46,794 bases of DNA from Chloromonas sp. AAM2 (GCA_004335635.1 QAXH01005286.1:11934-58727), one strand, 5' to 3'. Positions 25,587 to 36,208 are shown, numbered from the stretch's first letter. The notes: a model not told the origin generated them from the sequence alone. Translations and numbers: made by a program.

Positions 25587-26302
25587 CTGAGGTCGAACAG
25601 CACGTTCTGCCTGTCAAGTTGAGAAACCCAATTGATATGTGTGCCGCTGTTGCGCTGCCCAGCTTCAGTTCTCAGCTCCAGCGCCTGGCAGTATCGTTTC
25701 AACCAGCTTTTCCATGCCTACCTTGGGAGAAGAGCTTGCGTTCGGAGAAGAGCAGGCCATCCCAGCTCTGAAGCGGTCGAAAGTCAAGAGTCAGCACAGT
25801 ACGTACGTGTATCTCACCGTAGCCACCATAAGAGCGGAAAAGTTTGTGTCCGTGCATCGCGGCAGGCCCCGACAAATGGGCCCACCCCAAAATGTCCGGC
25901 ACGTGACTGGCGGTTGCAGGTCAACCCAGTGACGTGGAATGCGCGAAAAGAACCCCTTGTCGATGTCCATCCGGGGTGCGTTATCCTGCCCCTGTGACCC
26001 TTCCGATGGCATTGTGTGAACTTGCCTCGTAACGCCTTGTCCCAGTCGCATAGCCTGTGGCATTTTCTGTCTCGGCAGGTTTCTAAGTTGGGCAGTTGTC
26101 ATCCGAACACCGATGGCCTTTCCAATGCTGCACCTATGTGCACACGGGCGAAGGATGGGCTTTTGACTTGACATTGTGATAGCGGTGACTCAATTCGAAG
26201 ACCGTGCACACGTTAGCCCGAGCACAACCTGTTACAACCTGACCACCTTTTGTGCCTGCATTCACCCTGAGACGTGATGGCCCACTAACAACTGCCACTG
26301 CT

Positions 26303-26304
<2 letters not shown>

Positions 26305-26335
<31 letters not shown>
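26305..26335. repeat. CAT trinucleotide microsatellite
   Basis: About ten uninterrupted CAT units. Confidence 0.95.
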
Positions 26336-26595
26336 GACATCCCATCGTACTGCAGGTACAGTAGGACTGCTAGGTACAGTATCTCTTTAACAGTTATGAG
26401 CCCTACATTGAAGCCGCTGCTTTGAGCCTCAAGTATTGCGCGTTATGTGTCTGAGCATTTCGTTGGCACTGAAAGTGTTGCGGGCTTTGCCAGGTGATGA
26501 TGGATACGATACTAATAGTTTTCAAAGCGCTCGAACGACCATCTTGTAGCTGATGGGCTGCAGCTAGAGGATTAGTAAGCGTTAGTTACATGCCC

Positions 26596-26690
26596 GTGCG
26601 TGTGTGCGTGTGTGTGCGTGCGTGCGTGTGTGTGTGCGTGCGTGCGTGCGCGTGCGTGTGCGTGTGTGTGCGTGCGTGTGTGCGTGCGTG
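26596..26690. repeat. GTGC/GT microsatellite
   Basis: An alternating purine-pyrimidine run of GTGCGTGTGTGCGTGC type directly abuts the 5' end of an R2 copy. Open frames here are artefacts of low complexity. Confidence 0.95.
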
Positions 26691-26955
26691 TTACAATGGC
26701 CTTCAGTCCGGGGAGGACTGCTCAGCAGGGGCAAGGGCGGAAGGCAAACAAACAACACATGTTAACTGCACGACTGCGCCAGCATCAAAGGCTGTGCTCA
26801 TGTGCACCTGTTGTTGCCATGCACAATTGATAAAGTGACCCTCGTACCGATATAGAGTGTGTAGTATTTTTATTTTTAGCCAGCTGGCCAGAGCTCAGGA
26901 GCGCCCACTGCTGTACCGGAGAGGGCTGCACCCTGGGCTGGGACCTATCCTTACG

Positions 26956-27261
26956 NNNNNNNNNNNNNNNNNNNNNNNNNNNNNNNNNNNNNNNNNNNNN
27001 NNNNNNNNNNNNNNNNNNNNNNNNNNNNNNNNNNNNNNNNNNNNNNNNNNNNNNNNNNNNNNNNNNNNNNNNNNNNNNNNNNNNNNNNNNNNNNNNNNNN
27101 NNNNNNNNNNNNNNNNNNNNNNNNNNNNNNNNNNNNNNNNNNNNNNNNNNNNNNNNNNNNNNNNNNNNNNNNNNNNNNNNNNNNNNNNNNNNNNNNNNNN
27201 NNNNNNNNNNNNNNNNNNNNNNNNNNNNNNNNNNNNNNNNNNNNNNNNNNNNNNNNNNNNN
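26956..27261. other. Assembly gap (306 N)
   Basis: Unresolved bases; any frame crossing it is not real evidence of coding. It lies in repeat-rich sequence. Confidence 1.
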
Positions 27262-27407
27262 CCAGCACAACCACCACACCATGCCGGCACATTACGGAGG
27301 GCATCGTCCGAACCTGCTGGCAACAAGTCCTGCTGGCAGTTATCTCGGAGATGGGTTCTCGGGTGTGACCTACATTAGGCGGCATGAGTCTAGTGCCCAA
27401 TGAAGCG

Positions 27408-27465
27408 CTGCGGCTGTCTCAGTCGGGGGGTGGAGGGCTTGGGTACCTCCCCAAGGAGGCGGTTG
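27408..27465 (-). repeat. Repeat family R1, inverted copy 3
   Basis: The reverse complement matches 33255-33315 closely (CCGCCTCCTTGGGGAGGTA, AGCCAAGCCCTCCA, CCCGACTGAGACAGCCGCAG). Confidence 0.8.
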
Positions 27466-28639
27466 GCCATGCACAATTGATACCCTACTTGGCACTGGTA
27501 TACAAGGGCTGCCTGGCGGCCCAGCTCATGCGCTTGACGGAGGCTTCATGGCTCTTCCGCATGTTGCCGTCCCTTCTATATATGTCCTCGACACCACACT
27601 TTCACACCTCCCCGCCCTGGACCACTCTGGCTGGCATCCTCCTGCGTCATGCATGTCCGTCACTGCACCCAGCCCAAACTCTTCCTCTTGCCACCCTGGC
27701 CAGCTCGGCAGATGCAGTGCAAGGCATGCTGAGGCTGCCAGCCCTCCATCAGCAATATCGTTTTCCTCCTGGCATACTCACGTACATGGCAGTAGCTTTG
27801 CAGGCGCTCTGCCCTTCCCTGCCGTTCCTGCCTTTCGTGCAGTGCTGACAAACTCCCTGGCCGACACCACAGCGCGGGCCACAGCCAGCTGCACACTCCA
27901 CCCCTCCACTCCTGCCTGTGCACCTCACAGCAGCACCAATTGCAGTCCGCACCTACACTGCCTTGCTCACACAGAACACTGTTCCAGTCCGCACTGCGCT
28001 GCACCACTGCATGTAGCCCACGAGCCACCACACGACTGTTCCAGCAGCGTTTAGCAGCCACATAGCGTCTCCCTTGCAACAACCGGCTGAAGGGAACCGT
28101 TCGGCGCGTGGCCATCAATTGTATCCCTGGCTTGTGCATTCGGCTGTGGACTTGTCCATGCTCCGCCTCAGTCCAGCTACAACCTGCCGGCAGCCAGCGC
28201 TCTTTCTTGTCGTGCCCAGTAGCAGTGGCCGTCAGGAACCAGCTTCTGGCCTGCCTTACCTTCAGCCCGTCCCAAGCCTCGCTGTGGCTGCTAGGTCCTG
28301 CGCCCGTTGGTGTTCTGCCGCCCGTGTGGTCTCTCATCGGTGTGGCGGCCCTCGATGCCATCTCTGGTCCCGGTCGGTTGCACCTGCACCGAACACGCCC
28401 GACTTCATCACGCGTGTCAGCAGTGCGGCCACTGCACACTTCTGGGACAACCTAGCCGAGTTCGTGACAGCCCATGCCGGCAGCCCGCCTGCAGCCTGGC
28501 CATTGCTTTCTTTGCCTGCGCGATGGGCGTCTGGTTCTTCGCCAGCCCGACCATGCACCCTAGATGCCAGTGTTCCAGGCCCTGCTCTTGAGCCTCTGTT
28601 GCAGTTTGGCTGTGCCTGACCTCTGACGCTCCGCCCTGT

Positions 28640-28725
28640 TACAAGGGCCGATGTGCTGAAGACAATCATGAAGTGGGCTTAAAACCACCCGGAACGATAT
28701 GTCCAGAAGGACAGTTGTGGCACAG
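28640..28725 (+). repeat. Repeat family R2, 3'-half copy
   Basis: Aligns with 45032-45118 through CCGATGTGCT, AAGACAATCAT, AAGTGGGCTT, CGGAACGATAT and CCAGAAGGACAGTTGTG. Confidence 0.8.
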
Positions 28726-28985
28726 TGACTCACAGAGACAGCACAAACACTGGCTTATCTTTACATTTTGGTGTCCACATTCACAACTCAGCGAATGGAC
28801 TTTCCAAGACATGCCTGCCACCAAAGCAAGTCATAACAAGGAATGCCGCCTGCTGGGATGGACCCAACCTAAATCTCAATTTGAATTGTGGCCTGATACG
28901 TCCGCAAACATCAATACCCAGTAGCAGAGAAAGTACTGGTTCCACAGACAACTGACAGCCTCATCACGGTGCCAGTCTCAAAACT

Positions 28986-29000
28986 GTCCCAGAACTGGCA
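28986..29000 (+). repeat. Dispersed 15-base motif, copy 3
   Basis: Exact GTCCCAGAACTGGCA followed by a T-tract, 11 bases after the 41-base identical block at the left end of duplication copy B. Confidence 0.75.
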
Positions 29001-30971
29001 ATCTTTTTTTTTTGCAACTCCATGCTAAGCCCAAAGACGGCCACAGGAGCAGCCACCAACTGCAAGGCCAGAACATCAGTGCAAGTTCCTTCTCTAACCG
29101 GCCTTGCTGAGAAAATTTACAAGAAACCGAGCGCAACAACAACATCACGCTTGCAATGAACCAATCAGCACCTCAACATCTGCCGCAAGGCAGGCCATGT
29201 TCAGCCTGACATCTCAGAAACGCACTCATTCTCCCTGGTTTCTCAGCACTTGAGACCACAGCTGCTGATACAAGCCAGCATTTGTCGAATCTTGCACAGG
29301 TGGCCATCACACAATCCATGTGTGCTACCACCTCAACACCCATGAAGTGTCAAGACGGACTCGACAGACATCTGAGCCAAGCATAGCAAAGCAGCAAGCC
29401 TTCAGCCATCGAAATCCCTTTTTCAACCAGGCAGGTCAAGCTTTGGCTCACCAGCCACGAACTCGTCACTATTTACCACAAACGTTGCCCCTTGAGCAGC
29501 ATACCAGATGGCATCAGCCAGTCTAGCAGCAGCGCAAGGCCAACCAAAGGTCTCGTTCATTCTGGTCCATGCAAATAATGAGACATGCGGGAATTGTGAT
29601 AAGGAAACAGCGACTCACGTGGCAAAGGGAAGTTGCGAAAAAACGAAAGACAATATCAAAGGCAGCATCGGTTGCTCGGCAAATCGAAGTTCAATGACCC
29701 ATCAAGGCTTCGTGGTTCAGTATCTACGGCTAGAGAGCATGATTGGCAAAACCAAACACATGCACAGAGCCAGAGCACCGCTGCCGCACATCTGCCTGAC
29801 AGACAAGTTTGACTGTGTCTGTGCGGCAGTAGTGCGGAACCAAGCAGCCAAACAAGCCCGTCATGAGCTTTGCAAAGATGAATAATCACAACAACAGCCA
29901 GTAAGAGACTCACGAAAAAAGGCCTCATAAGAGTGCCAAGAATCTGTCAGAGCTCAGGGCGCAGAAGGGAGTGAGAGGTGGGCACAGTGCACCTAATAGT
30001 AAGTGGTGTTCTGTTGCATTCTGTTGCATTTGGCCAACGTCGACATGCACAGTCTGTACAGGGGCAAAGCTGTGCTCACGCCCTAGCTGAACATGCAAAA
30101 CAACCAACGTCATCGTACACAACAGCAAGATGGGTTGCATACTGATACAGACACGTAGTAAACGATGCACAGTGCGTAACACTGATACTGCATTCTTCCA
30201 CCCCATTGCTAGTCGCACAGGCTGACTTTTGCGGGGGGGCAGTCAAGCTACACCTAATCATTCTGAAACATATTTGCAGGCAACCCCTGCTGACCCGGCC
30301 AGTGCAAATGATGCAATCCTGTGCCATTATTGGAAACACTGCAGACAGCCAAAAGCACAAAAACACTGCGACTATGAAAGCGACCTAAGGTCAATACCCA
30401 GAGGGCGATGGGTGCGACGAGCTTCCTATTCGCCCATGGGTGCGTGTACAAAGTCACCAGTCATTGCAGCTCTCATGCAAACAGCAATGCCAGCGTGTAG
30501 CACACCAAAAACGCAGGCAACGCAAGCTGGCACTTGATGCTCAGCGCACAAGCAACATTTTTGGGCATGCACGTGCAGTAGAGGTCAGTTCGAACCTCAA
30601 TATTGCTGTGTCTCAATCCGTTTCTCTCTCTCCCTAGTGTTGGTAATGATGCCGGCGTAACGTGCAGCACTTGCTGTAATCTCACCAACAGTCCAAGTGG
30701 ATGCAGAAATTGTGGCAAGTTTGCCATGCCCTGCTGTTAAAAGACGCAGTGCATGCTCACAGACCTGATTGCCAGGCGCATTGTCCTTCCCTCGTGGACA
30801 GCCCGCACCTCACAGTGACCACTATCTTGTGGAAAACCCTCTCAAGGCTCAAGGTCATGTCAGCTCTTCGTGCCTCAAAAGTCTTGCGGAGTCAATGCTG
30901 TTGCGAGCCGGCGGCAGGTCACATTTAAGTAGGTCACCGGCCTCGGCGTTCACAAACTGAAGGCATTTTGG

Positions 30972-31735
30972 TCAAGCCACACACAGTGCTGGCGCTGGAA
31001 AAGCCGAGTGCGCTGCCCTGAGCAGCAGGCGGCTGGTAGGCATGGGAAGAGTCTCAGGCTTGGGGCTGGAGAACATGGCGGGGCAGGCGTAGGTCGAGGT
31101 GGAGAGCACGGCAGTTGCGATTGCCGAGTCGAGGCTCACACGCGTAGGGTTCTTCTTCAGCTTGATAGCAGAGCTGGCCTCACGCGCCTTTGCAGGCGTT
31201 GAAGCAACAGCATTGTCCGCAGCGCCCTTTGCAGAACGCTGCAGTTTGGCGGAATTTGAGCTTGTCACAGGAGCAGCCAGGGTGCCGGTTAGCACTGATG
31301 TAGGGCTGCGAGACCGAGTAAGATTTGGAGGACTGCCCTTGCGCTTGTTGCCACTGCTTGGGCTGGGTTTCCTGCGACCCACCAAAAAGTGAAAATCGGG
31401 GTGGGCTTTTAAGAAGCTGGTCTGAACTTGCAGGACCAGAAGGCAGCCCGCATCCAAGGAGCCATATCGGTAAGGCTGGCACCAGGTTCAGCTGCTGTGG
31501 TTGCGTACGAGAGGCTTCGACGATTGCTGACCAAGATACACAAGGCCTGACCCAAATCCTTGATTACTTACCCGTCTTGTGCTGCGTCTTGCACAGGTTC
31601 ACTGCTGCCAAAGTAAGGCATCAGCTGGCGGCCTATGAGGTGCGGCAAAACTGGTGCCTCCAGGCTTGGGCGGTTCTCGGACTGGCATACCGCAATCAAT
31701 TGGTCTACAAGCTCGTCCCCGTCACCGCGGAATAC
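30972..31735 (-). CDS. Unrecognised duplicated gene, paralogue B, last two exons
   Basis: Exons 31735-31572 (donor GTAAGT) and 31371-30972 (stop TGA) join in phase across a 200-base intron; the equivalent intron in copy A is 767 bases. Exon 1 differs from A by a three-base deletion near its end, and exon 2 has compensating in-frame indels but the same 400-base total. The basic SGNKRKGSPPN patch and the NPTRVSLDSAIATA and TYACPAMFSSPKPETLPMP segments are identical or nearly so. Upstream on the same strand, 32130-31990 has GLTWPQLHKLFRPYGGHGG in one frame, which loosely recalls the BRCT domain of REV1-type proteins; this is weak. No lesion was seen in the two exons listed. Function unknown. Confidence 0.55.
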
Positions 31736-32342
31736 CTGAGGATCACGCGCAAACGCTCTTGAGTGTTCAAGCACACAATTGCTGCGTCCGATAAAGCCAC
31801 GGCACAGCCTGCTGTATTGTGAGCGAAGCACAGCCTTCAGCCGCGAAACAGTGCTTCGGCCCGGCAGCACTGGAGACTCAGTAGCACTTCGCCTACCTTG
31901 CTGGAAGAGTTGCTTGCCATCTCGGAGCTGGAGCAGGGACCGTAGGGGAGGTGTGCGGCGGTTGATTGAAGGAGTGGAGGAGGCGTGGTATCAGCACCGT
32001 ACGTATGTATGTCCCACCGTGGCCACCATAAGGGCGGAAGAGTTTGTGTAGCTGCGGCCAGGTCAGGCCCCGACAAGAGGGCCCGCCCCAAAAGGTCCGG
32101 CACGTGACTGGCTGTTGCAGGTTAACCACCATGACGTGGACCGTCCGAACCCCTTGTCGATGTCCAGATGGGTGGCGTAATCTCGCCCCTGTGACTTCCT
32201 GCTACAGCTGTACCCACACCCCATGACGTGCATCCCCAAGTGCCCAGTCACGGGACTGACACTGGAATTGTGGTGTGTATGCCGGGTCCTGAGATGTTGT
32301 TACGCTGTTGTTTGTTGGTTGTCATGGATGATTTGGTACACA

Positions 32343-32747
32343 CTACGTCCACTGTGTAGTGTGTACAACCTGAGCATGTGACTGCACAGCCCACTCTGGG
32401 GCTTCTTGGAAACCCTCTTGCTTGCCAAGCGAGGAGAATCCCGCGCATGGAAACCCACCAACAAGCAAATCTATCATGCCATGAGGTGCTGAGTGGTTTC
32501 TGAGCCCTTTTTTTTAGGGCTCCTTGATGTCTAGACAGATGGGCGCCGATGGCAGCCGCCCTGTTGCCATGTTGTTGTCCAGCACAGCATGGGCATGAGA
32601 GTCTATCTCGCAATAGGCAACAGGTTTAGCGAGCCCACGCAGGGCATGCGTCATGCCCCCGATACCACTGAAAAGATCTACGGATGTCAAGACCGTCCTG
32701 TTCTGTCGTTTGTTTGCGCCCATCTGGTAGCACTTTCTGTCAAGCAT
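32343..32747 (-). pseudogene. C5-cytosine DNA methyltransferase relic (N-terminal catalytic part)
   Basis: A single open stretch from a possible ATG at 32747 encodes motif I VDLFSGIGG (Asp codon at about 32678), the motif II region YCEID, and APICLDI as in motif III. An in-frame TAA at 32516-32514 follows. The same frame then continues with DLLVGGFPCAGFSSLG, the motif IV catalytic Pro-Cys (Cys codon 32447-32445), and KQEGF. About 16 codons later, near 32399, family resemblance (SGL..HMLRL) moves to another frame. The rest of the enzyme (ENV motif, QxRxR, target recognition domain, GNSV motif) is not seen. The family methylates C5 of cytosine. The sequence is intronless, unlike every assigned gene here. 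The source (bacterial, algal virus or host) cannot be told. Confidence 0.85.
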
Positions 32748-33249
32748 GGCAGAAAAAAGCCTGGGCGGCGGGGCGAGAAGTGATCTAAAGAGGGGCTGGC
32801 AGAAGCGTTGGAGAGAAGGGCATGCCCAGACGACAACATGCACGAAACAAGACAGTTGAGCTACAGTGTTCCCTTGGACACCGGCCAAGCTTGAACAACT
32901 CCACGCCTGCATAGCACATTCCCCTTAGATCCAGCCAAAGTTAGAGGAATAGGGCCAGGAATAGAGGCCAGACGGGCGAATGAGGGGAGGGCCACATCAG
33001 ATGACAGCCATGGGAGCTCGCTTGATAGCAGCACACTTGGGTCAAGTGCTTGAATCAATCAGATATCACGGCCAGCTGAAAACACTTGCGCTCCGGCTGC
33101 CAAGCCCATAACCCTGTAGCCCAGACACTATTTTCAGCCCTTGCCTAGCTTTGGCTGCCTTGTCTCTCCCTGTCAGCCATTCACCGCGCTGTGCCTTTTG
33201 CTTCTTTCCTCTTTTCCCTAGACTTAGCATTCTGTTGCTCACTGAACTT

Positions 33250-33315
33250 CTGGCGACCCGCCTCCTTGGGGAGGTAGCCAAGCCCTCCAACCCCCGACTG
33301 AGACAGCCGCAGACT
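33250..33315 (+). repeat. Repeat family R1, copy 4
   Basis: CTTCTGGCGACCCGCCTCCT, GGGGAGGTAGCCAAGCCCTC, CCCCCGACTGAGACAGCCGC in order. It is the closest partner of the inverted copy at 27408-27465. Confidence 0.8.
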
Positions 33316-34457
33316 GAGGCAAACTGCCCTTGAGGCAAACAGCAGTGGAATCAAGTTTTGTTACTGGCGGCTGTACCTAATGCCGAGTCTTGTTTGTAGT
33401 GCACAGCAAAGGTATCAAGTAGCTTTGCAGTGTGCATTGGATGGTTGCATGTGAATGGAGTTGACACCATTTGGCAGGTTCCAAGACTGAAGAGATTTGT
33501 TCCCATGTGGTAATGTGGTCAACAAGGGCTGCATTCCAGGTTTTGCAGATTGACGGTTTCCAACGTTTCAGCACCCATGTGGTGTGGCAACGGGTCGGTC
33601 ACTGTATAAGCAGGGTGCATGTTAGAGCAGTGGTGTGCAAGAGGGAGAGGGCACTGAACTTCTGGCAGAATTGGTCAGGACGGTATCCAATCTTGTTTCT
33701 TGCAAGTCTTGCTAGCTCAGCAGTTTAGATTGGTTTTGCTCAGGATGGTGAGCGACAACGTCTTGTGCATGGCTCGTTTGCGCCTAGGGACTCACTTGAT
33801 GTAATTTATATGTGCACCATACATTTAGCGGTCATGACAGCTCGCCTAAAGTACATTATGCCTTAGCTTGGGCAGCTCGTTCCTGTTCTGCCTTCAGCTA
33901 GCCTGCGTTGCCTGCTTTGTTCACTGTGACTCGCGTTTTGCGCCTTCTTGCTCAGGTTAGGCCAGGGCGGTGTCCGTCCCATTCCCAGTCCTCGGAGCAG
34001 TTCCCGGTTTGACACCTGACGTTCTACCATTGAAGTAGTTCGGCGTCTGCCATTCAAGCTTTTCCTGTTTTCAATGAGTTGGTGGACGAAGACACAAACG
34101 CTGCCAGTGGCTCATTCACTTGCTTACTCATGACTGTGGTGCTCCTCCTCGTGTGCTGCGCTGAGCTGCCTATGCACGTACGTTTGAAGTCCATTCTCCC
34201 AAAACATCCGAGGCAATGATCAACGTTCACAACCTTGGCAAGGCTTGCGTTGGAAAGCGCTTCAACTTGGGGTAGTCACAGCAGTGGCAATCAACGCCGG
34301 CTGACTTGACGAGCAACGTGATTTGTGACTGTCTGCTACTGCGGCAGGCTCACTGACAGGACCCAAGGCAACACCAGTATCACAACTGTAGTTGTAAACG
34401 GCTTCTACGGAAACGAGTTACAAGTGGGTCACAAGTGGTAACACTGCTTGTGTGCTA

Positions 34458-34512
34458 GTGGCCACCCGCCACTACGGGGAGGTAGCCAAGCCCTGTACAC
34501 CCCGACTGAGCC
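34458..34512 (+). repeat. Repeat family R1, copy 5
   Basis: GTGGCCACCCGCCACTACGG, GGAGGTAGCCAAGCCCTGTA and CACCCCGACTGAG in order. Confidence 0.8.
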
Positions 34513-34555
34513 GGCAAGTTGAGTGCGAGTGGCTGTGTATCTGGCGCGTGTCATA

Positions 34556-34560
34556 TTACA
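34556..34560 (-). terminator. Putative poly(A) signal TGTAA of glutaredoxin gene
   Basis: TGTAA on the minus strand, about 245 bases downstream of the glutaredoxin stop codon. Confidence 0.4.
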
Positions 34561-34803
34561 CAGCCTCGTGTTGATGTAATAGCCGCCCCTTCAGTAGTGT
34601 TGTCACGATACCCGATCACACTGCTGCCCCACCAGCTCAAAAGGTATGGCTTAGCCAGTAACTCGGTGCGCCACTGGGAAAGCCAAACAACCGCTTCTTA
34701 GATAACAGTATGTTTCGCTCAGCCACCAATCCAATTCGAAATCGCGAGCGAAGCGGGCAAGCATATCAACAGTACTGTCTGTCAACAAGTCAAAAGACCC
34801 TGT

Positions 34804-36208
34804 CTAAATGGTCTGAACGCCGGCCTCTGTCAGCAACTGCTTCAGCTCGCCAGTCTGGGCCTTGCGTGCCTGCGTGCATAACACCAGCACACAACACAGA
34901 GTCAAGAGCCGGCACCATTGGCGCGAGCCTATCTCATGTTCCCTGGCAGCTCACCGTGTCATCACCGCCACCGATGAAGTTGCCGTTCACGAATACACGG
35001 GGCACGGAGCGGCCACCTGTTGATGGCAGGCGAGCATACATCAGTGTCACAAAGCGCTGTCAACGGCTAGCTGGGCGGACCTCAACTGTGTTGTTATGTC
35101 CAGACCGTATCTTACGGACGCAGCGTGGGTCCCATCCTGTAGTGATACTGCGAGTTTTTGAGCTGCCTGTCGAGTTTTCAGCCTTCCTTTGTGCACAAGC
35201 TTGCAGCAGCTGGAGGTGCCTTCACTAGCTTTTCCATGCTCTCCACCAGCCAGTCGCTATCCATGTTTCCATGCTTCTACAGATCCTCCTCTGTGTAGTT
35301 GCTATGTGTAGTTGCTTGTAGCTCATCGCTAGGTATGCTATGCTTCTCGGCTGCTTCACCCCTGCTTACCTGTGACCTCCAGCAGGGCGTCCTGGATTGA
35401 GTCGCCATCGGAGCGCTGGTCCAACTGCACAGGCACAGGCATTGCGAACGTGATTCCCTACCTTAGGCATCCACTGTTAAAAGAAGTACGCAACTACTGG
35501 TGCGCATGACATGACATCAAGCACCATCGCATTGACTATCATCTCCTTGCCAATCAAGTGATAGCCACGTGGAGCAACATGATAACAGTAGGTGAATACA
35601 GTAGGTGAAGCAACATGCTAACAGGAGGTGCCGTGCTGCCTTGGCTCTGCACACTAATTGCATTGGGATGAGCAAGCTTGGCGTAATGCCATGACGTGCA
35701 CAAGGAAAGAGAGTGCTAGGCTTACCTCAACAACATACATCTGCTCGGGCTTGATCACGCTGCTCAGGGCTGCCTTGGCCTTGGCACAGTAAGGACAGTA
35801 CCTGAAGCAACCAAAGCACAGGCGCAGCTTGACATCAGGGGCGCGCAAACAGGCATGCCTGAAACCCGGGCAGGTCTGTTGTGATATGTTCGGTCTGCTG
35901 ACACGGTAGAAATGGTGAATCAACGCATGTGTGGACAAGTGGTCATGGCATTGGTACGGGGAAACATCTCTTACATCTCACTAGGTAAGGTAATCGCGGA
36001 GCATGTTGACTGCATGATACAGGGACACCGGCTTGCTGAGGAAGTCTCATGCATGACCATTAGCAAGTGGTCGGCTGGATAAAGTTACGGGCGGCACAAT
36101 GGTTGCATGATGGCAAAGGTTGCCTGAGGTTGAACTGCATACTGAGGCGACCCAAACTCACGACTTGGAGAAGACTGCAACCTTGTTGGCAGCGACAGTT
36201 GAGCGAAC
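34804..36208 (-). CDS. Dithiol glutaredoxin (CPYC type), first exon not found
   Basis: Exons: 36208-36162, 35801-35726, 35424-35370, 35016-34955, 34869-34804 (stop TAG). They total 306 bases (101 residues), in phase throughout. The protein reads AANKVAVFSKSYCPYCAKAK: the CPYC active site follows the first strand. VELDQRSDGDSIQDALLE, the cis-Pro segment RSVPRVFVNG and the glutathione-binding GGGDDT come next, with a C-terminal helix GELKQLLTEAG. Family role: glutathione-dependent reduction of disulfides and deglutathionylation. Only the N-terminal leader and start codon are missing. A possible first exon beginning MQSMLLSKAVHSSHTRPMQH at about 36396 would need a poor donor (GTCACC), so compartment is undecided (cytosol, plastid or mitochondrion). 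Confidence 0.93.

Larger units (their letters stand above)
20845..26005 (+). repeat. Segmental duplication, copy A
   Basis: Diverged direct copy of 28934-32199. Anchors in matching order: a 41-base identical block (20845-20885 with 28934-28974), 22310 with 29262, 22640-22780 with 29600-29725, 22940-23060 with 29775-29890, 23390-23470 with 30260-30340, 24253-24652 with 30972-31371, 25420-25586 with 31572-31735, and 25960-26005 with 32150-32199. Copy A is longer, mainly because of extra sequence at about 20900-22050 and in the intron 24653-25419. The 3' part holds an apparently intact two-exon gene end on the minus strand. Confidence 0.85.
26691..28725 (+). mobile_element. Possible long form of repeat family R2
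   Basis: The 5' end (26691-26755) carries the R2 5' half (ACAATGGCCTTCAGTCCGGG, GGACTGCTCAGC). The 3' end (28640-28725) carries the R2 3' half (CCGATGTGCT, GACAATCAT, CGGAACGATAT, CCAGAAGGACAGTTGTG). At 44947-45130 the two halves lie side by side, so this 2-kb interval could be a longer element of which R2 is an internally deleted form. The interior holds the assembly gap, an inverted R1 copy and a C-rich stretch (27540-28620) with open plus frames, including FITRVSSAATAHFWDNLAEF. I could not assign that to a transposase or reverse transcriptase. Two independent fragments remain possible. Confidence 0.35.
28934..32199 (+). repeat. Segmental duplication, copy B
   Basis: Shorter direct copy of 20845-26005, with anchors as listed for copy A. 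The paralogous gene end sits at 30972-31735. The right end, near 32199, is about 140 bases from the methyltransferase relic, which has no counterpart beside copy A. Confidence 0.85.
32748..34803. other. Repeat-bearing interval without assigned genes
   Basis: Holds R1 copies at 33250-33315 and 34458-34512 and the probable glutaredoxin 3' UTR. No spliced protein was recognised on either strand. Confidence 0.5.

Noticed and set aside
26590..26840. Cys/Val-rich open frames over the GT/GC microsatellite
   Set aside because: They are translations of a low-complexity repeat, with similar frames in several phases.
26785..27400. Long open frames spanning 26956-27261
   Set aside because: They cross an assembly gap of N and are not evidence of coding.
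27660..28439. 259-residue minus-strand frame
   Set aside because: Composition is Arg/Cys/Trp-rich as expected for the antisense of C-rich DNA; no motif or splice context.
32343..32747. TAA read as glutamine (alternative nuclear code as in some ulvophytes) to keep the methyltransferase open
   Set aside because: The EF-hand gene ends in TAA, and the CHMP2, FKBP and glutaredoxin genes end in TAG, exactly where homologues stop or fold similarity ends. A frameshift is also present.
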